From an uncultured Candidatus Melainabacteria bacterium (GTDB lineage: Bacteria > Cyanobacteriota > Vampirovibrionia > Gastranaerophilales > Gastranaerophilaceae), in the NCBI GenBank assembly GCA_934718085.1, contig CAKUZL010000004.1, positions 101,544 through 165,543 on the forward strand: DNA of 64,000 nt, given 5' to 3'. A model generated the notes under the pieces. That model was not told where the DNA came from. It did no database searches and was given only the letters and a program-made list of their open reading frames with translations. Within the stretch, counting starts at the first letter, position 1, and every line of letters begins with the position of its first letter. A program made the position numbers and the translations under genes. Below, piece after piece: positions 19,501 through 27,011 of the stretch.

Positions 19501-19644
19501 AAACAAAGACTCGATATCGTTTTTTCTTATCGAAAAAGTATGCGTGTCCTCCTCTTCGGAAGGTTCCAAATCGTCCTCGTTATCATCGATTTCGTCTTCA
19601 AAATTGTCTATGTCGTCAAAAGCAAGTATTTTATCGCTGTCCAT
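16576..19644 (-). CDS. SNF2-family DNA helicase/ATPase
   Basis: A 1022-residue ATP-dependent DNA translocase of the bacterial SNF2 type. The C-terminal ~470 residues carry the two RecA-like lobes: motif I DDMGLGKT (residues 584-591), motif II DEAQ, the SNF2 motif TGTPVENRL, and motif VI DRIYRIGQ. The first 550 residues are the long helical N-terminal region typical of bacterial SNF2 proteins; it begins with a very acidic segment (residues 10-35). Bacterial members are linked to RNA polymerase recycling (RapA) or stress and repair, but this domain order differs from RapA. It is divergent from uvrC, with back-to-back promoters. A GAGGAA ribosome binding site precedes the ATG. Confidence 0.93.
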   Translation of the reverse strand: MDSDKILAFDDIDNFEDEIDDNEDDLEPSEEEDTHTFSIRKNDIESLFKNLTENPVGMENKDFLLTLSTLYQIFEDEFEGTFEAPINVLRNTNFYLYFEGDKPFAFVYPGNNFNFWLKSKGSLYRFAQKEKEIKVNGQTVTETGYCIPQTILWEYFSSFSDVETKNDATFSFNALNTITQFILKAVQKLYFIPKIELSDNLFSLKYELFSFSDELVEPLAKLHSIDFDSFSGIPNTLEFLLDSYLNYIMFNFLHLKLSKFKDLKAAPYFTKYFKQKRFFRSKDVGKSIADWLDEIYIGKYKIRPVIVVKAEMPDKFTLSVFIKNYAKPADEMLPVEKLFTEQEKVFDLPYDYVAMICEKQLNYALKAYPALEELFEEDKNFKLDLNVNDVYHLMAQTAYYLNKAGIDVILPQDFGNIVVPRASINVRVKADREKDLEELFSSKDALGDAHEIFNFDYKISVGDEKLTPEEFAYLVQGKTGLVAYKNMYILADEAEVKKLLNATKSDLLNGLTKPELLHAALSGTLKDCEFDYDEAFANVLKDLTKPNDVEVPKSLHGTLRPYQENGLRWLYTNITKGFGACIADDMGLGKTIQVISLILKLKEENRLKSPVAVVCPTTLLGNWVKELQTFAPSLKASVYHGADRKLDLKADVIITTFSVLRIDIEEFKKSFSPSLLVVDEAQNIKNPDTSQTLAVKALKADMKIAVTGTPVENRLAELWSIFDFINKGYLGSASEFQKRYAVPIEKFKQTSRAEKLKLSISPFVLRRLKTDKSVISDLPEKIVIDEYCYLTKSQAALYEKTLKSCMEQISGTQGINRRGMIFKLITALKQICNHPYQYVKSGEMTRDASGKCDKFISILNDIVANGEKTVVFTQYKEMGKILVPVIAKELNTDPLFFHGSLNVKQRDEILRDFSENPERKVMILSLKAGGTGLNLTNATNVIHYDLWWNPAVEDQATDRIYRIGQKHNVMVHRMITLGTFEEKIDEMIKKKKELVDMAVYQGEKTITDLTDEEIYDIFTLSA

Positions 19645-19661
19645 AAGTTCCTCAGGGAAAC

Positions 19662-19691
19662 ATTATAACTCAAGAGGTACAAAATAATCAA
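19662..19691 (-). promoter_or_regulatory. Promoter of the SNF2 helicase gene
   Basis: -35 TTGATT (19691-19686), 18-bp spacer, -10 TATAAT (19667-19662). The resulting leader is about 10 bases, just enough to contain the GAGGAA ribosome binding site. Confidence 0.5.
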
Positions 19692-19709
19692 TATTTTTCA
19701 AAAATAATG

Positions 19710-19715
19710 TATAAT
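19710..19715 (+). promoter_or_regulatory. -10 box of uvrC, leaderless
   Basis: Perfect TATAAT with 6 bases before ATG 19722. An in-frame ATG at 19707 overlaps the hexamer and so cannot be the start. No consensus -35 is seen. Confidence 0.5.
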
Positions 19716-19721
19716 AAATAT

Positions 19722-21521
19722 ATGGACAGTATCGAACAACAATTAAAATTAATTCCTTCGGCGCCGGGGTCGTACAGATTTTACGACAAAAACGGCGAAA
19801 TTATTTACGTCGGGAAGGCGAAAAACCTGAAAAAACGGGTGAGCTCGTATTTTCACAAAAACCACGACAGCGTAAAACTGAACGTTATGGTTCCGCAAAT
19901 CGTCAAAATCGAATTCATTATAACCTCGACCGAGGCGGAAGCTTTAATTTTGGAATCGCACCTTATCAAAAAATACAAGCCGAAATACAACGTTCTTTTG
20001 AAAGACGACAAAAAATACCCTTACTTTTTGATTACTGAAGGCGAATATCCGTCGATTTTGATTGTTCGAAAAGCAAACAAAAATCCGATGAAAGGAACGT
20101 ATTTCGGACCTTACACCAACGCCGGAGCAATGCATTCGACGCTTGAACTTATCAAAAGACTGTTTCCGTTAAAACAGTGTAAAAACCCGAGATTTAAAGA
20201 CCGGCCGTGCATTTATTACCAGCTCGGAAAATGTAGTGCGCCGTGCCAAAAATTGATTTCTCCCGAAGAATATCAAAAACTTATCGACGGAGTAAAGCTT
20301 TTTCTCTCGGGCAAATACGGGCTTTTGACGGAAGAATTGAAAAAACAAATGCTGAAATATTCCGAAAACTGCGAGTTCGAAAAAGCCGCAAAGTACCGCG
20401 ATGCATATATTGACGTCAAAAAAACGACCGAATCCGCCGTTGCGGTTTGCGAAAACACTTTGATAAACCGTGACGTCATAGCACTCGCCAAAACCGAAGC
20501 TCTGTGCGCCATTACGTTGTTACAGGTTCGCGGCGGATATTTGACCAACAGAATGAATTTTGAGCCCGTAATAAGCGAACTCGACAACGACAAAGAAATT
20601 ATCAAGGCGTTTTTGGCGGAATATTACACAATGACAAACGATATCCCGGAAGAAATTTTGCTGAACCACGAATTCACGGATGAGGAAAAAGAACCTTATA
20701 TCAGGTGGCTTACGGGCACTCGAAAAAAGAAAATTAAATTCACTACAAAAATTACCGAAAAAACAAAAAATATTTACGAAATTGCGGTAAAAAACGCGAA
20801 AGACATGCTCGAACGCAACAAAATTATGCATTTAAAAGAAATAAACGCAAATTTCAACGAAGTAGGAATTTACATAAAAGAAAAACTCGGGCTGAAAAAC
20901 TTCCCGCATCGCGCCGAATGCTACGATATTTCACACATTCAGGGATCAAACACCGTGGCGTCGATGGTTGTTTTCAGAGACGGAAAGCCCGAAAAATCTT
21001 CTTACAGAAAATTCAAAATCAGACAAACCGAAGGCAAACCCGACGACTTTTTATCGATGAAAGAAGTCCTGACAAGAAGGTTTTCCAAGACAAAAGACCC
21101 GTTCCCTGATTTAATTATCATCGACGGAGGAAAAGGTCAACTTTCGAGTGCCTGCGAAGTTTTGAAAGAGCAAAATCTTGATTTGGACATAGTTTCGCTC
21201 GCAAAACGTGAAGAAGAAATTTTCATCCCTCATCAAAAAGAGCCGGTGATTTTTCCGAAAAATACCGAAGAACTTTTCTTTTTCCAACAAATTCGAGATG
21301 AAGCCCACAGATTTGCGATAACGTATCACCGCAAACTGCGCCAAAAGAGCACTCTCGAGTCACGCCTCGACGAAATAAAAGGCTTATCCGAAAAAAGCCG
21401 CAAAATTCTTATAAAGAACTTTGCGGACCTTTCAAAGTTGGAAAAACAACCGCTCGAAGACTTGTCGCTAATTTTGCCCGGTGCTCAGGCACGAAAAGTT
21501 TACAAATTTTTTAACGGGTAA
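19722..21521 (+). CDS. uvrC: UvrABC excinuclease subunit C
   Basis: UvrC makes both incisions around a DNA lesion recognised by UvrA-UvrB. The 599-residue product has the N-terminal GIY-YIG nuclease domain (APGSYRFYDKNGEIIYVGKAKNLKKRV), the cysteine-rich CIYYQLGKCSAPC segment, a UVR domain, the C-terminal RNase H-like nuclease (ECYDISHIQGSNTVASMVVF), and a helix-hairpin-helix end. The start at 19722 gives the usual N-terminus (MDSIEQQLKLIP). The 3' end overlaps the convergent aldolase gene by 11 bp. Confidence 0.97.
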   Translation: MDSIEQQLKLIPSAPGSYRFYDKNGEIIYVGKAKNLKKRVSSYFHKNHDSVKLNVMVPQIVKIEFIITSTEAEALILESHLIKKYKPKYNVLLKDDKKYPYFLITEGEYPSILIVRKANKNPMKGTYFGPYTNAGAMHSTLELIKRLFPLKQCKNPRFKDRPCIYYQLGKCSAPCQKLISPEEYQKLIDGVKLFLSGKYGLLTEELKKQMLKYSENCEFEKAAKYRDAYIDVKKTTESAVAVCENTLINRDVIALAKTEALCAITLLQVRGGYLTNRMNFEPVISELDNDKEIIKAFLAEYYTMTNDIPEEILLNHEFTDEEKEPYIRWLTGTRKKKIKFTTKITEKTKNIYEIAVKNAKDMLERNKIMHLKEINANFNEVGIYIKEKLGLKNFPHRAECYDISHIQGSNTVASMVVFRDGKPEKSSYRKFKIRQTEGKPDDFLSMKEVLTRRFSKTKDPFPDLIIIDGGKGQLSSACEVLKEQNLDLDIVSLAKREEEIFIPHQKEPVIFPKNTEELFFFQQIRDEAHRFAITYHRKLRQKSTLESRLDEIKGLSEKSRKILIKNFADLSKLEKQPLEDLSLILPGAQARKVYKFFNG

Positions 21522-22146
21522 CAGCTGTTTCTTTTTTGTACTCTTCAAGCAAAGCAAGAGCGCGTCTCGCACGGTTTTTGATTTCTTCGGGAGTTGCGTC
21601 TTTGTAGAACGCACGACCGATTCCGACCGCTTTTGCGCCCGCTCTTAAATAGTCCGTAAAGTCGTCAATTTCGATATTTCCCGTCGCAACGATGTTCAAA
21701 AACGGCATCGGACGAAGAAGGTCTTCTATAAAAAGAGAACCGCCCATCGGTTTTGCAGGATAAATTTTTATAAGCGGAGTTCTGGCTTTCCACGCCGCAT
21801 AAGCCTCGTTCGGCGTAGTTGCGGTCATAACGAGAGGAACTCTGTTGGACTGACACATTCTGACCAAATTCATTTGAAAAACGGGAGAAACTATAACCTT
21901 TGCCCCCGCATTAATTGCAGTTTGAGCCTGACGTTGCGTGATAATTCCGCCCGCCATAATCGTCAAATCTTCGGTCGAATTGAGATAATGAACCGCGTCG
22001 ATTATTTCGGGGCTTTGAATAACGATTTCGACCGTTTTCAATCCCGCATCGGCAAGCGCGGAGGTCACTTCGACAACTTTTCCGGGGTCCTTGATTCTGA
22101 TTACGGCATGTAATTTTTCGTCTTGAATTTGTTTTATGGTCTTCAT
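21511..22146 (-). CDS. KDPG/KDPGal aldolase family protein
   Basis: A 211-residue class I aldolase of the Eda family, which splits 2-keto-3-deoxy-6-phospho sugar acids into pyruvate and glyceraldehyde 3-phosphate. The Schiff-base lysine is in the IKIYPAKPMGG segment (matching KxFPA), and VEIVIQSPE supplies the catalytic Glu. Two positions differ from ordinary KDPG aldolase: the VTLRT-type motif reads IVIQS, so the carboxylate-binding Arg is a Gln, and GAGTV reads MAGGI. KDPGal aldolases have a similar LNSP motif, so a different keto-acid substrate is likely. Its ATG overlaps the cdaA stop (ATGA), so it is the last gene of lysA-cdaA-aldolase. Confidence 0.75.
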   Translation of the reverse strand: MKTIKQIQDEKLHAVIRIKDPGKVVEVTSALADAGLKTVEIVIQSPEIIDAVHYLNSTEDLTIMAGGIITQRQAQTAINAGAKVIVSPVFQMNLVRMCQSNRVPLVMTATTPNEAYAAWKARTPLIKIYPAKPMGGSLFIEDLLRPMPFLNIVATGNIEIDDFTDYLRAGAKAVGIGRAFYKDATPEEIKNRARRALALLEEYKKETAVTR

Positions 22147-23036
22147 TTTTTGCTGTCCTTATTTTGTGTGTTTTTGAACGAAAATCCGAAGTCGAAAACC
22201 TTCGATTTTTCGTCCTTTCCGACACCGCATATCGATGCCAAATCTTTTCTTAAAAGTGCTATGTCTTCGTATTTTTTCAACGTACCGTCGAACGCAAGCG
22301 AAATGTCACCGGTTTCTTCCGAAACAACCAGGCAAACGCAACTCGAAGCTTCGCTCATGCCGATTGCCGCACGGTGACGGGTACCGTATTTCCAGCTCAG
22401 TTTAGGATCTTCCGTCAACGGCAAAAGCACTCCGGCTGCAATTATACGGTTTTCCGCGATTAAAGTTGCTCCGTCGTGCAAAGGAGTGTTCGGGTGAAAA
22501 ATCGTCAATAACAAAGGTGCTGAGATGTCGGCGTTTAAAGGCGTCCCGACTTCGGAGACAAGCAAATCGTCCTTTTGTCTTCCGAAAACGAGAAGCATTC
22601 CTCGATGAACCTTGCTGCAATATTTTACCGCCTCTATTACCTGATTTAACGAATATTCGGTCGAATTTTCGGGTTTCGGCGCAAAAATTTCTTTGTTAAA
22701 GAACCCCGATTGCCCCAAATACCCTATAAGTTTCCGAAGTTCGGGCTGAAAAACGACAACAAGACTCAAAACGATAATCGAGACGACGGTTTTCAGAAAA
22801 TACCCCAAAATATTGAGGTTTATCAAGATTAAAACTTCACTCAGAGCCCACATTACCACGAGAATAAGCAAACCTTTTACAAACTTCTCGGAATGAGTTC
22901 CCGCAATGTATTTTTTGTAAAACAAAAACAGGAACGAAAACAAAACGGCAATCTCAACAAGGTCGACAAAATCGAGAGATATTTGACTTAAGAAATTTAC
23001 GAAAATATTCAAGATATGATTAATATAATCCGTCAT
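22143..23036 (-). CDS. cdaA: Diadenylate cyclase CdaA (c-di-AMP synthase)
   Basis: CdaA condenses two ATP into cyclic di-AMP, a second messenger that controls potassium, osmotic balance and wall metabolism. The 297-residue protein has three N-terminal membrane helices (about residues 10-100) and a DAC domain with the catalytic LHDGATLI and TRHRAAIG motifs. It starts 17 bp after lysA and overlaps the aldolase start. The usual partner CdaR/YbbR and GlmM are not next to it, unlike in Firmicutes. The C-terminal ~30 residues are lysine-rich and probably disordered. Confidence 0.94.
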   Translation of the reverse strand: MTDYINHILNIFVNFLSQISLDFVDLVEIAVLFSFLFLFYKKYIAGTHSEKFVKGLLILVVMWALSEVLILINLNILGYFLKTVVSIIVLSLVVVFQPELRKLIGYLGQSGFFNKEIFAPKPENSTEYSLNQVIEAVKYCSKVHRGMLLVFGRQKDDLLVSEVGTPLNADISAPLLLTIFHPNTPLHDGATLIAENRIIAAGVLLPLTEDPKLSWKYGTRHRAAIGMSEASSCVCLVVSEETGDISLAFDGTLKKYEDIALLRKDLASICGVGKDEKSKVFDFGFSFKNTQNKDSKK

Positions 23037-23053
23037 CGGTCACCATTTTTATT

Positions 23054-24376
23054 TTACAAAGTTGTCGGGATTTCGTCAAATTTTACCAGGTCTTCGAAAG
23101 ACTCTCTTCGAACGATAACTTCGACATTTCCGTCCTTAACCAGAACCACAGCGGGTTTAGGGACTCTGTTGTAGTTGCTTGCCATAGAATATCCGTAAGC
23201 ACCTGCGGCAAAAAACGCAATCAAATCGCCGGGTTCGGGCTCGGGAAGAAGGACGTCTTTAGCGGCAATATCGCCCGATTCGCAAAATCTTCCGGCAATA
23301 TCGACTTTTTCGAGCTTTGCGTCGGGTTTCGCATTGACAGTTTCGACACAATATTGAGCACCGTACAAAGCGGGACGAATGTTATCCGCCATTCCTCCGT
23401 CAATAGCAACGTACTTTTTGCCGACACCCGAAACCTTCGAGCTTCCGACGGTATAAACGGCAACACCCGCCGTTCCTACAATGCATCTGCCGGGTTCGGT
23501 GTACAAAACGGGATTTTTAATGCCGTAAATCGGTGCAAACTCCGCAACGGCGGACTTTATCACATCCGCAATTTTATAAATCGAAACGGGTTCGTCTTCT
23601 TCGACATATTTTATCCCGGGACCGCCTCCGACGTTGAATTCCGAGAGATTAAACCCGAAATTTTCCCGAATTCGAGCGGCTTCGCGGAACAAAACTTCTA
23701 TTGCGTCATGCCAAACGCGAGTTTCAAAAATCTGAGACCCCAGGTGAACGTGCAAACCTTTTAAATCGAGATTAGAGTATTCGTTTTTAATCAGAGACAA
23801 AATTTCGTCGACCTGAGTCAAATCGAACCCGAATTTTGAGTCGAGATGCCCTGTTTTTATGTATTCGTGAGTATGGCACTCTATTCCGGGAGTCAGTCTT
23901 AAAAATATTTTTTGGTTAATTCCTTTTTCGAACGCAATTTCGTTGAGCAAAGAAGCTTCGTAAAAATTGTCGACGGAAACCGTTCCGACGCCGTTATCGA
24001 GAGCGAAATCGAGTTCTTCGCGCGACTTATTGCTTCCGTTGAAAACGATATTTGACATATCAAAGCCCGCCGATTTCGCGGTATAGAGCTCACCTCCCGA
24101 AACGCAGTCGAGCCCGAAGCCTTCCGATTGCATGATTTTGCAGATTGCTTTTGTCATAAAAGCTTTCGCGGCGTACATCGGGTGAATTTCGGTACCGGAA
24201 AATGCACGTTTGAAGTCGCCCGTAACAGAGCGAATAGTGGCTTCGTCGTAAATCAGCAAAGGAGTTTTAAACTCACGAACAAGCTCGACAACGTCACACC
24301 CGCCGATCTGAGCGTTTCCGTGCGAATTTTTGCGATAAGTTATCGGTTTTACGTTTTGATTTGCCGTTTTTATCAT
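23054..24376 (-). CDS. lysA: Diaminopimelate decarboxylase
   Basis: LysA makes lysine from meso-diaminopimelate, the last step of the pathway. The 440-residue product is a fold-type III PLP enzyme: the PLP lysine is in HPMYAAKAF, followed by HLGSQI, the GGGPGIKY phosphate-binding loop, EPGRCIVG, and the C-terminal CESGDI and GAYGYSMASNYN motifs of the dimer-interface active site. The start at 24376 is chosen for its GAGGTG ribosome binding site 5 bases away; an upstream in-frame codon at 24442 is unlikely. It heads an operon with cdaA and the aldolase. Confidence 0.96.
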   Translation of the reverse strand: MIKTANQNVKPITYRKNSHGNAQIGGCDVVELVREFKTPLLIYDEATIRSVTGDFKRAFSGTEIHPMYAAKAFMTKAICKIMQSEGFGLDCVSGGELYTAKSAGFDMSNIVFNGSNKSREELDFALDNGVGTVSVDNFYEASLLNEIAFEKGINQKIFLRLTPGIECHTHEYIKTGHLDSKFGFDLTQVDEILSLIKNEYSNLDLKGLHVHLGSQIFETRVWHDAIEVLFREAARIRENFGFNLSEFNVGGGPGIKYVEEDEPVSIYKIADVIKSAVAEFAPIYGIKNPVLYTEPGRCIVGTAGVAVYTVGSSKVSGVGKKYVAIDGGMADNIRPALYGAQYCVETVNAKPDAKLEKVDIAGRFCESGDIAAKDVLLPEPEPGDLIAFFAAGAYGYSMASNYNRVPKPAVVLVKDGNVEVIVRRESFEDLVKFDEIPTTL

Positions 24377-24401
24377 TTGCACCTCATCGTTGTATTTATA
24401 T

Positions 24402-24429
24402 GTTACATTTAACAAAAAATATTTACAAT
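24402..24429 (+). promoter_or_regulatory. Two HLR1-type octamers spaced 20 bp
   Basis: GTTACATT (24402-24409) and TTTACAAT (24422-24429) each match the RpaB half-site (G/T)TTACA(T/A)(T/A), on the same face of the helix but two periods apart rather than one. They lie between lysA and the divergent secreted-protein gene, just before its -35. The match is weaker than at the other sites. Confidence 0.3.
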
Positions 24430-24430
24430 A

Positions 24431-24459
24431 TTGATATTTCAAAAAAAATTCATTATAAA
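24431..24459 (+). promoter_or_regulatory. Near-consensus promoter giving a leaderless mRNA
   Basis: -35 TTGATA (24431-24436), 17-bp spacer, -10 TATAAA (24454-24459), then 6 bases to the ATG. Normal -10 to +1 spacing puts the transcript start on the A of the ATG. Confidence 0.65.
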
Positions 24460-24465
24460 TAAAAT

Positions 24466-25026
24466 ATGAGAAAAATTTTTATAACTATATTTTTATTGAT
24501 ATTTTGCGCTACCTGCGTTTTCGCCGCCGAAGACACGGAGACTTTGTACAACAACTCAAAGCCGTACTCCGGCAAGCTCATGAACGGACTTGACCCGTAT
24601 CAGGACGAAGACAATGCAAAGTACGCGTATTCGCCGTATCCGTTGTTTCGGACGAGCGCAAGACTTTACTACAAAAAATATACAATCGACCCCGGATACT
24701 ATCAACTTACGCCGCGCAACATAGGAGGAGAATATTATGTATTCTTCAAATCGAACGGGAAAGTTCAATACATAATTCCCGTTGTAAAACGCGATTTTAC
24801 GCCGTCTGCCGACTACAAACGATACATTCCCGAACCCAAACAAACAAAAACTCAAAAAGCCGGGAAAAAATGGGTCGGATTTTGGGGCAAAGTTTTTAAA
24901 GATTCCGGGAAACAACCGCCGCCGGCATCTTTTATCGAAATCTCCGACGACGGAACGTTTTACGTCCTGAAACTCTACTTCAACGAACACTGCTACACAA
25001 CGGTTTACAAAAAAGTTCCGTATTAA
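24466..25026 (+). CDS. Secreted hypothetical protein, 186 aa
   Basis: It has a clear signal peptide (MRKIFITIFLLIFCATCVFA, cleavage expected after about residue 20). The mature part is rich in tyrosine and charged residues, with no cysteine pair. Beta-type stretches such as YYVFFKSNGKVQYIIPVVKR and SDDGTFYVLKLYFNEHCYTTVYKK suggest a small beta-sandwich in the periplasm or at the surface. I do not recognise the family. No ribosome binding site is present, in keeping with the leaderless promoter. It is divergent from lysA. Confidence 0.65.
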   Translation: MRKIFITIFLLIFCATCVFAAEDTETLYNNSKPYSGKLMNGLDPYQDEDNAKYAYSPYPLFRTSARLYYKKYTIDPGYYQLTPRNIGGEYYVFFKSNGKVQYIIPVVKRDFTPSADYKRYIPEPKQTKTQKAGKKWVGFWGKVFKDSGKQPPPASFIEISDDGTFYVLKLYFNEHCYTTVYKKVPY

Positions 25027-25076
25027 ATCGTTACAATTCTTTTAAAAACGAAATAAAAATTCCCGAAAATTTTTGT

Positions 25077-25104
25077 TTGATGTAAAATTATTTCGACAAA
25101 TAAT
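25077..25104 (+). promoter_or_regulatory. Candidate nadA promoter
   Basis: -35 TTGATG (25077-25082), 16-bp spacer, -10 AATAAT (25099-25104). Transcription would begin about 6 bases before the ATG, and no ribosome binding site is visible, so this mRNA too would be almost leaderless. Confidence 0.4.
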
Positions 25105-25116
25105 ACGGCAAATATT

Positions 25117-26019
25117 ATGAAAAAGATTATCGAAGAAATAAATAAACTGAAAAAACAAAAAAATGCTGTGATTTTGGCGCATTGCTACCAGGGAACGCAA
25201 ATCGACGAGGTCGCGGATTTTATCGGAGACTCGCTTCAACTCAGCAGAAATGCGGCAGAAACAAATGCGGACATTATTGTTTTCGCCGGAGTAAAATTTA
25301 TGGCGGAAACGGCAAAGTTACTTTCGCCCGAAAAAAAAGTTTTGCTCGCAAACGGCAAAGCGGGATGCAAAATGGCCGATATGATAGAAGCGGACTCACT
25401 GAAAGAATTTCAATCGAAACATCCCGGGCTCAAAACAGTCTGTTACGTAAACTCGAGCGCGGAAGTCAAAGCACTGTGCGACATTTGCTGTACAAGCGCA
25501 AACGCCGTCAACATAGTCAAATCGTTGGGCGAAAAAAAGGTATTGTTCGTTCCCGACCAAAATCTCGGAAACTACGTGGCTTCGCAACTAAGAGACACCG
25601 AAGTGATAACTTTTGACGGATATTGCCACGTCCACCACTTCACCGACGAAAACGAATTGAAAGAATTTCGCCAAAACTACCCCGACGGCATCATTGCCGC
25701 TCACCCCGAATGCCCTTCAAACATCTTAAAGCTGTCCGATTTTACGGGCTCGACGACGGGAATAATGAAGTTCGTTCAAAATTCGGACGGTCAAAACTTT
25801 ATGATAGTAACGGAAAAGACCATCGGTGAAAGATTGAAAAAACTTTACCCCGAAAAGAACTTTGTCACGCCGAAATACGCAATTTGCCCGAATATGCGAA
25901 TGACAACTCTCGACGATATTTTAGACACTTTGCAAACGGAACAAAATGTGACCGAAATAGACGAAGAATGCGCAAAAGCCGCGCGTTTGACTATCACAAG
26001 AATGTTGGAAGTAAAATAA
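25117..26019 (+). CDS. nadA: Quinolinate synthase A
   Basis: NadA condenses iminoaspartate with dihydroxyacetone phosphate to quinolinate, a step of de novo NAD synthesis, and needs a [4Fe-4S] cluster. The 300-residue product has the expected three cluster cysteines, in AGCKMADM, in PECPSN and in ICPNMRMTTL, the AHCYQ motif near the start and FVPDQNLG. No nadB or nadC is nearby; panD follows immediately after the stop codon, so the two cofactor genes share a transcript. Confidence 0.97.
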   Translation: MKKIIEEINKLKKQKNAVILAHCYQGTQIDEVADFIGDSLQLSRNAAETNADIIVFAGVKFMAETAKLLSPEKKVLLANGKAGCKMADMIEADSLKEFQSKHPGLKTVCYVNSSAEVKALCDICCTSANAVNIVKSLGEKKVLFVPDQNLGNYVASQLRDTEVITFDGYCHVHHFTDENELKEFRQNYPDGIIAAHPECPSNILKLSDFTGSTTGIMKFVQNSDGQNFMIVTEKTIGERLKKLYPEKNFVTPKYAICPNMRMTTLDDILDTLQTEQNVTEIDEECAKAARLTITRMLEVK

Positions 26020-26361
26020 ATGCTTATCGAATGTTTACACTCAAAAATACACAGAGCCACGGTAACCGACGCAAACCTCAACTATGTCGGCTCGATAACC
26101 GTTGATGCGGAAATTCTGCAAAAGGCGGGCATGCGCGAAGGTCAAAAAGTTGACATTTTAAACATTAACAACGGCGAGCGCCTTCAAACATACCTTATCG
26201 CGGGAGAGCCCGGGAAAAAAGATTTTTGCCTGAACGGAGCCGCGGCACGAAAAGCTCAAGTCGGAGACAAAATCATTATCGTCGCATACGCACTTATAAC
26301 GCCCGACGAAACGATTATTCCGACAATCGTCAAACTTGACGACAACAACAATATCATTTAA
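26020..26361 (+). CDS. panD: Aspartate 1-decarboxylase
   Basis: PanD makes beta-alanine from aspartate for pantothenate/CoA synthesis. It is translated as a pro-enzyme that cleaves itself at a Gly-Ser bond to form a pyruvoyl group; the site is YVGSITVD (Gly24-Ser25). The 113-residue length and the ICL/KIHRATVTDANLNY start are typical, as is the NGAAAR motif. Its ATG follows the nadA stop directly. Its stop codon overlaps that of the convergent gene within a shared TTAA. Confidence 0.96.
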   Translation: MLIECLHSKIHRATVTDANLNYVGSITVDAEILQKAGMREGQKVDILNINNGERLQTYLIAGEPGKKDFCLNGAAARKAQVGDKIIIVAYALITPDETIIPTIVKLDDNNNII

Positions 26362-26978
26362 ATTTGCTTTGCCTTTTCGACAAATTTTTGCCACGCCCCG
26401 GGAGAAAAATCAATTTTTCTGACGGTACATCCGTCGTTTGCATTGATAAAATAAAGCTTCCCCGGAACATTAATAAAATAATAATCGAAAGACAACGGAC
26501 GCTTCGAAATTTTTGAAGCAATAAGAACGATGTCAAGCAAATTCAGAGGAAATTCCGCAAAAATATACAATCCGTTTACGTTGAACTTTTTGTAAATCCT
26601 CTCCAGCTTGTCGCTCTTTATTTCGATTTTTTCCAAAATCGTTTCGACGTGAAACTTCTCTTTGCGCTTGCCGTAAGAAGGATCGGTAATAACCCAACCG
26701 TTACTTTCGTGAAAAACACCCAAAAAATTTTTCCGAAACATCCTGTTTGCCTGTTTAAACCTTGCTTTCAACGAAAGATTTCTTTCGGTACATTCATTGC
26801 ACAAACGCTTAAAACGACCTTCGTAATCGGAAATTCCGCGAGTCACCTCGATGCCGATATTATCGAAATCATCCTGCAAGTCGGGACTTTCCGCGCAAAC
26901 AAAGTGTGCGAATTCTTCTTTGAAAAGGCTTTCCAAAGAATACAACGCAAATTTTTCGTAATATCTTTTATCGTTCAT
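26358..26978 (-). CDS. Hypothetical protein with possible PD-(D/E)xK nuclease-like core
   Basis: A 206-residue cytoplasmic protein. I do not recognise a named family. Residues 30-46 read ESPDLQDDFDNIGIEVT, which has the spacing of a PD-(D/E)xK nuclease active site: P32-D33, then E44-x-T46 at the end of a hydrophobic strand, with Thr where Lys is usual. Similar PD...IGIEVT segments occur in small uncharacterised bacterial proteins. The rest is mixed helix/strand, with a strongly basic middle. A GATAAT lies 8 bases before the ATG, with AAGG in between. It stands alone between panD and a secreted protein. Confidence 0.6.
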   Translation of the reverse strand: MNDKRYYEKFALYSLESLFKEEFAHFVCAESPDLQDDFDNIGIEVTRGISDYEGRFKRLCNECTERNLSLKARFKQANRMFRKNFLGVFHESNGWVITDPSYGKRKEKFHVETILEKIEIKSDKLERIYKKFNVNGLYIFAEFPLNLLDIVLIASKISKRPLSFDYYFINVPGKLYFINANDGCTVRKIDFSPGAWQKFVEKAKQI

Positions 26979-27011
26979 ACACCCTTATTATCGGACGATT
27001 TGTAAAAAAAT

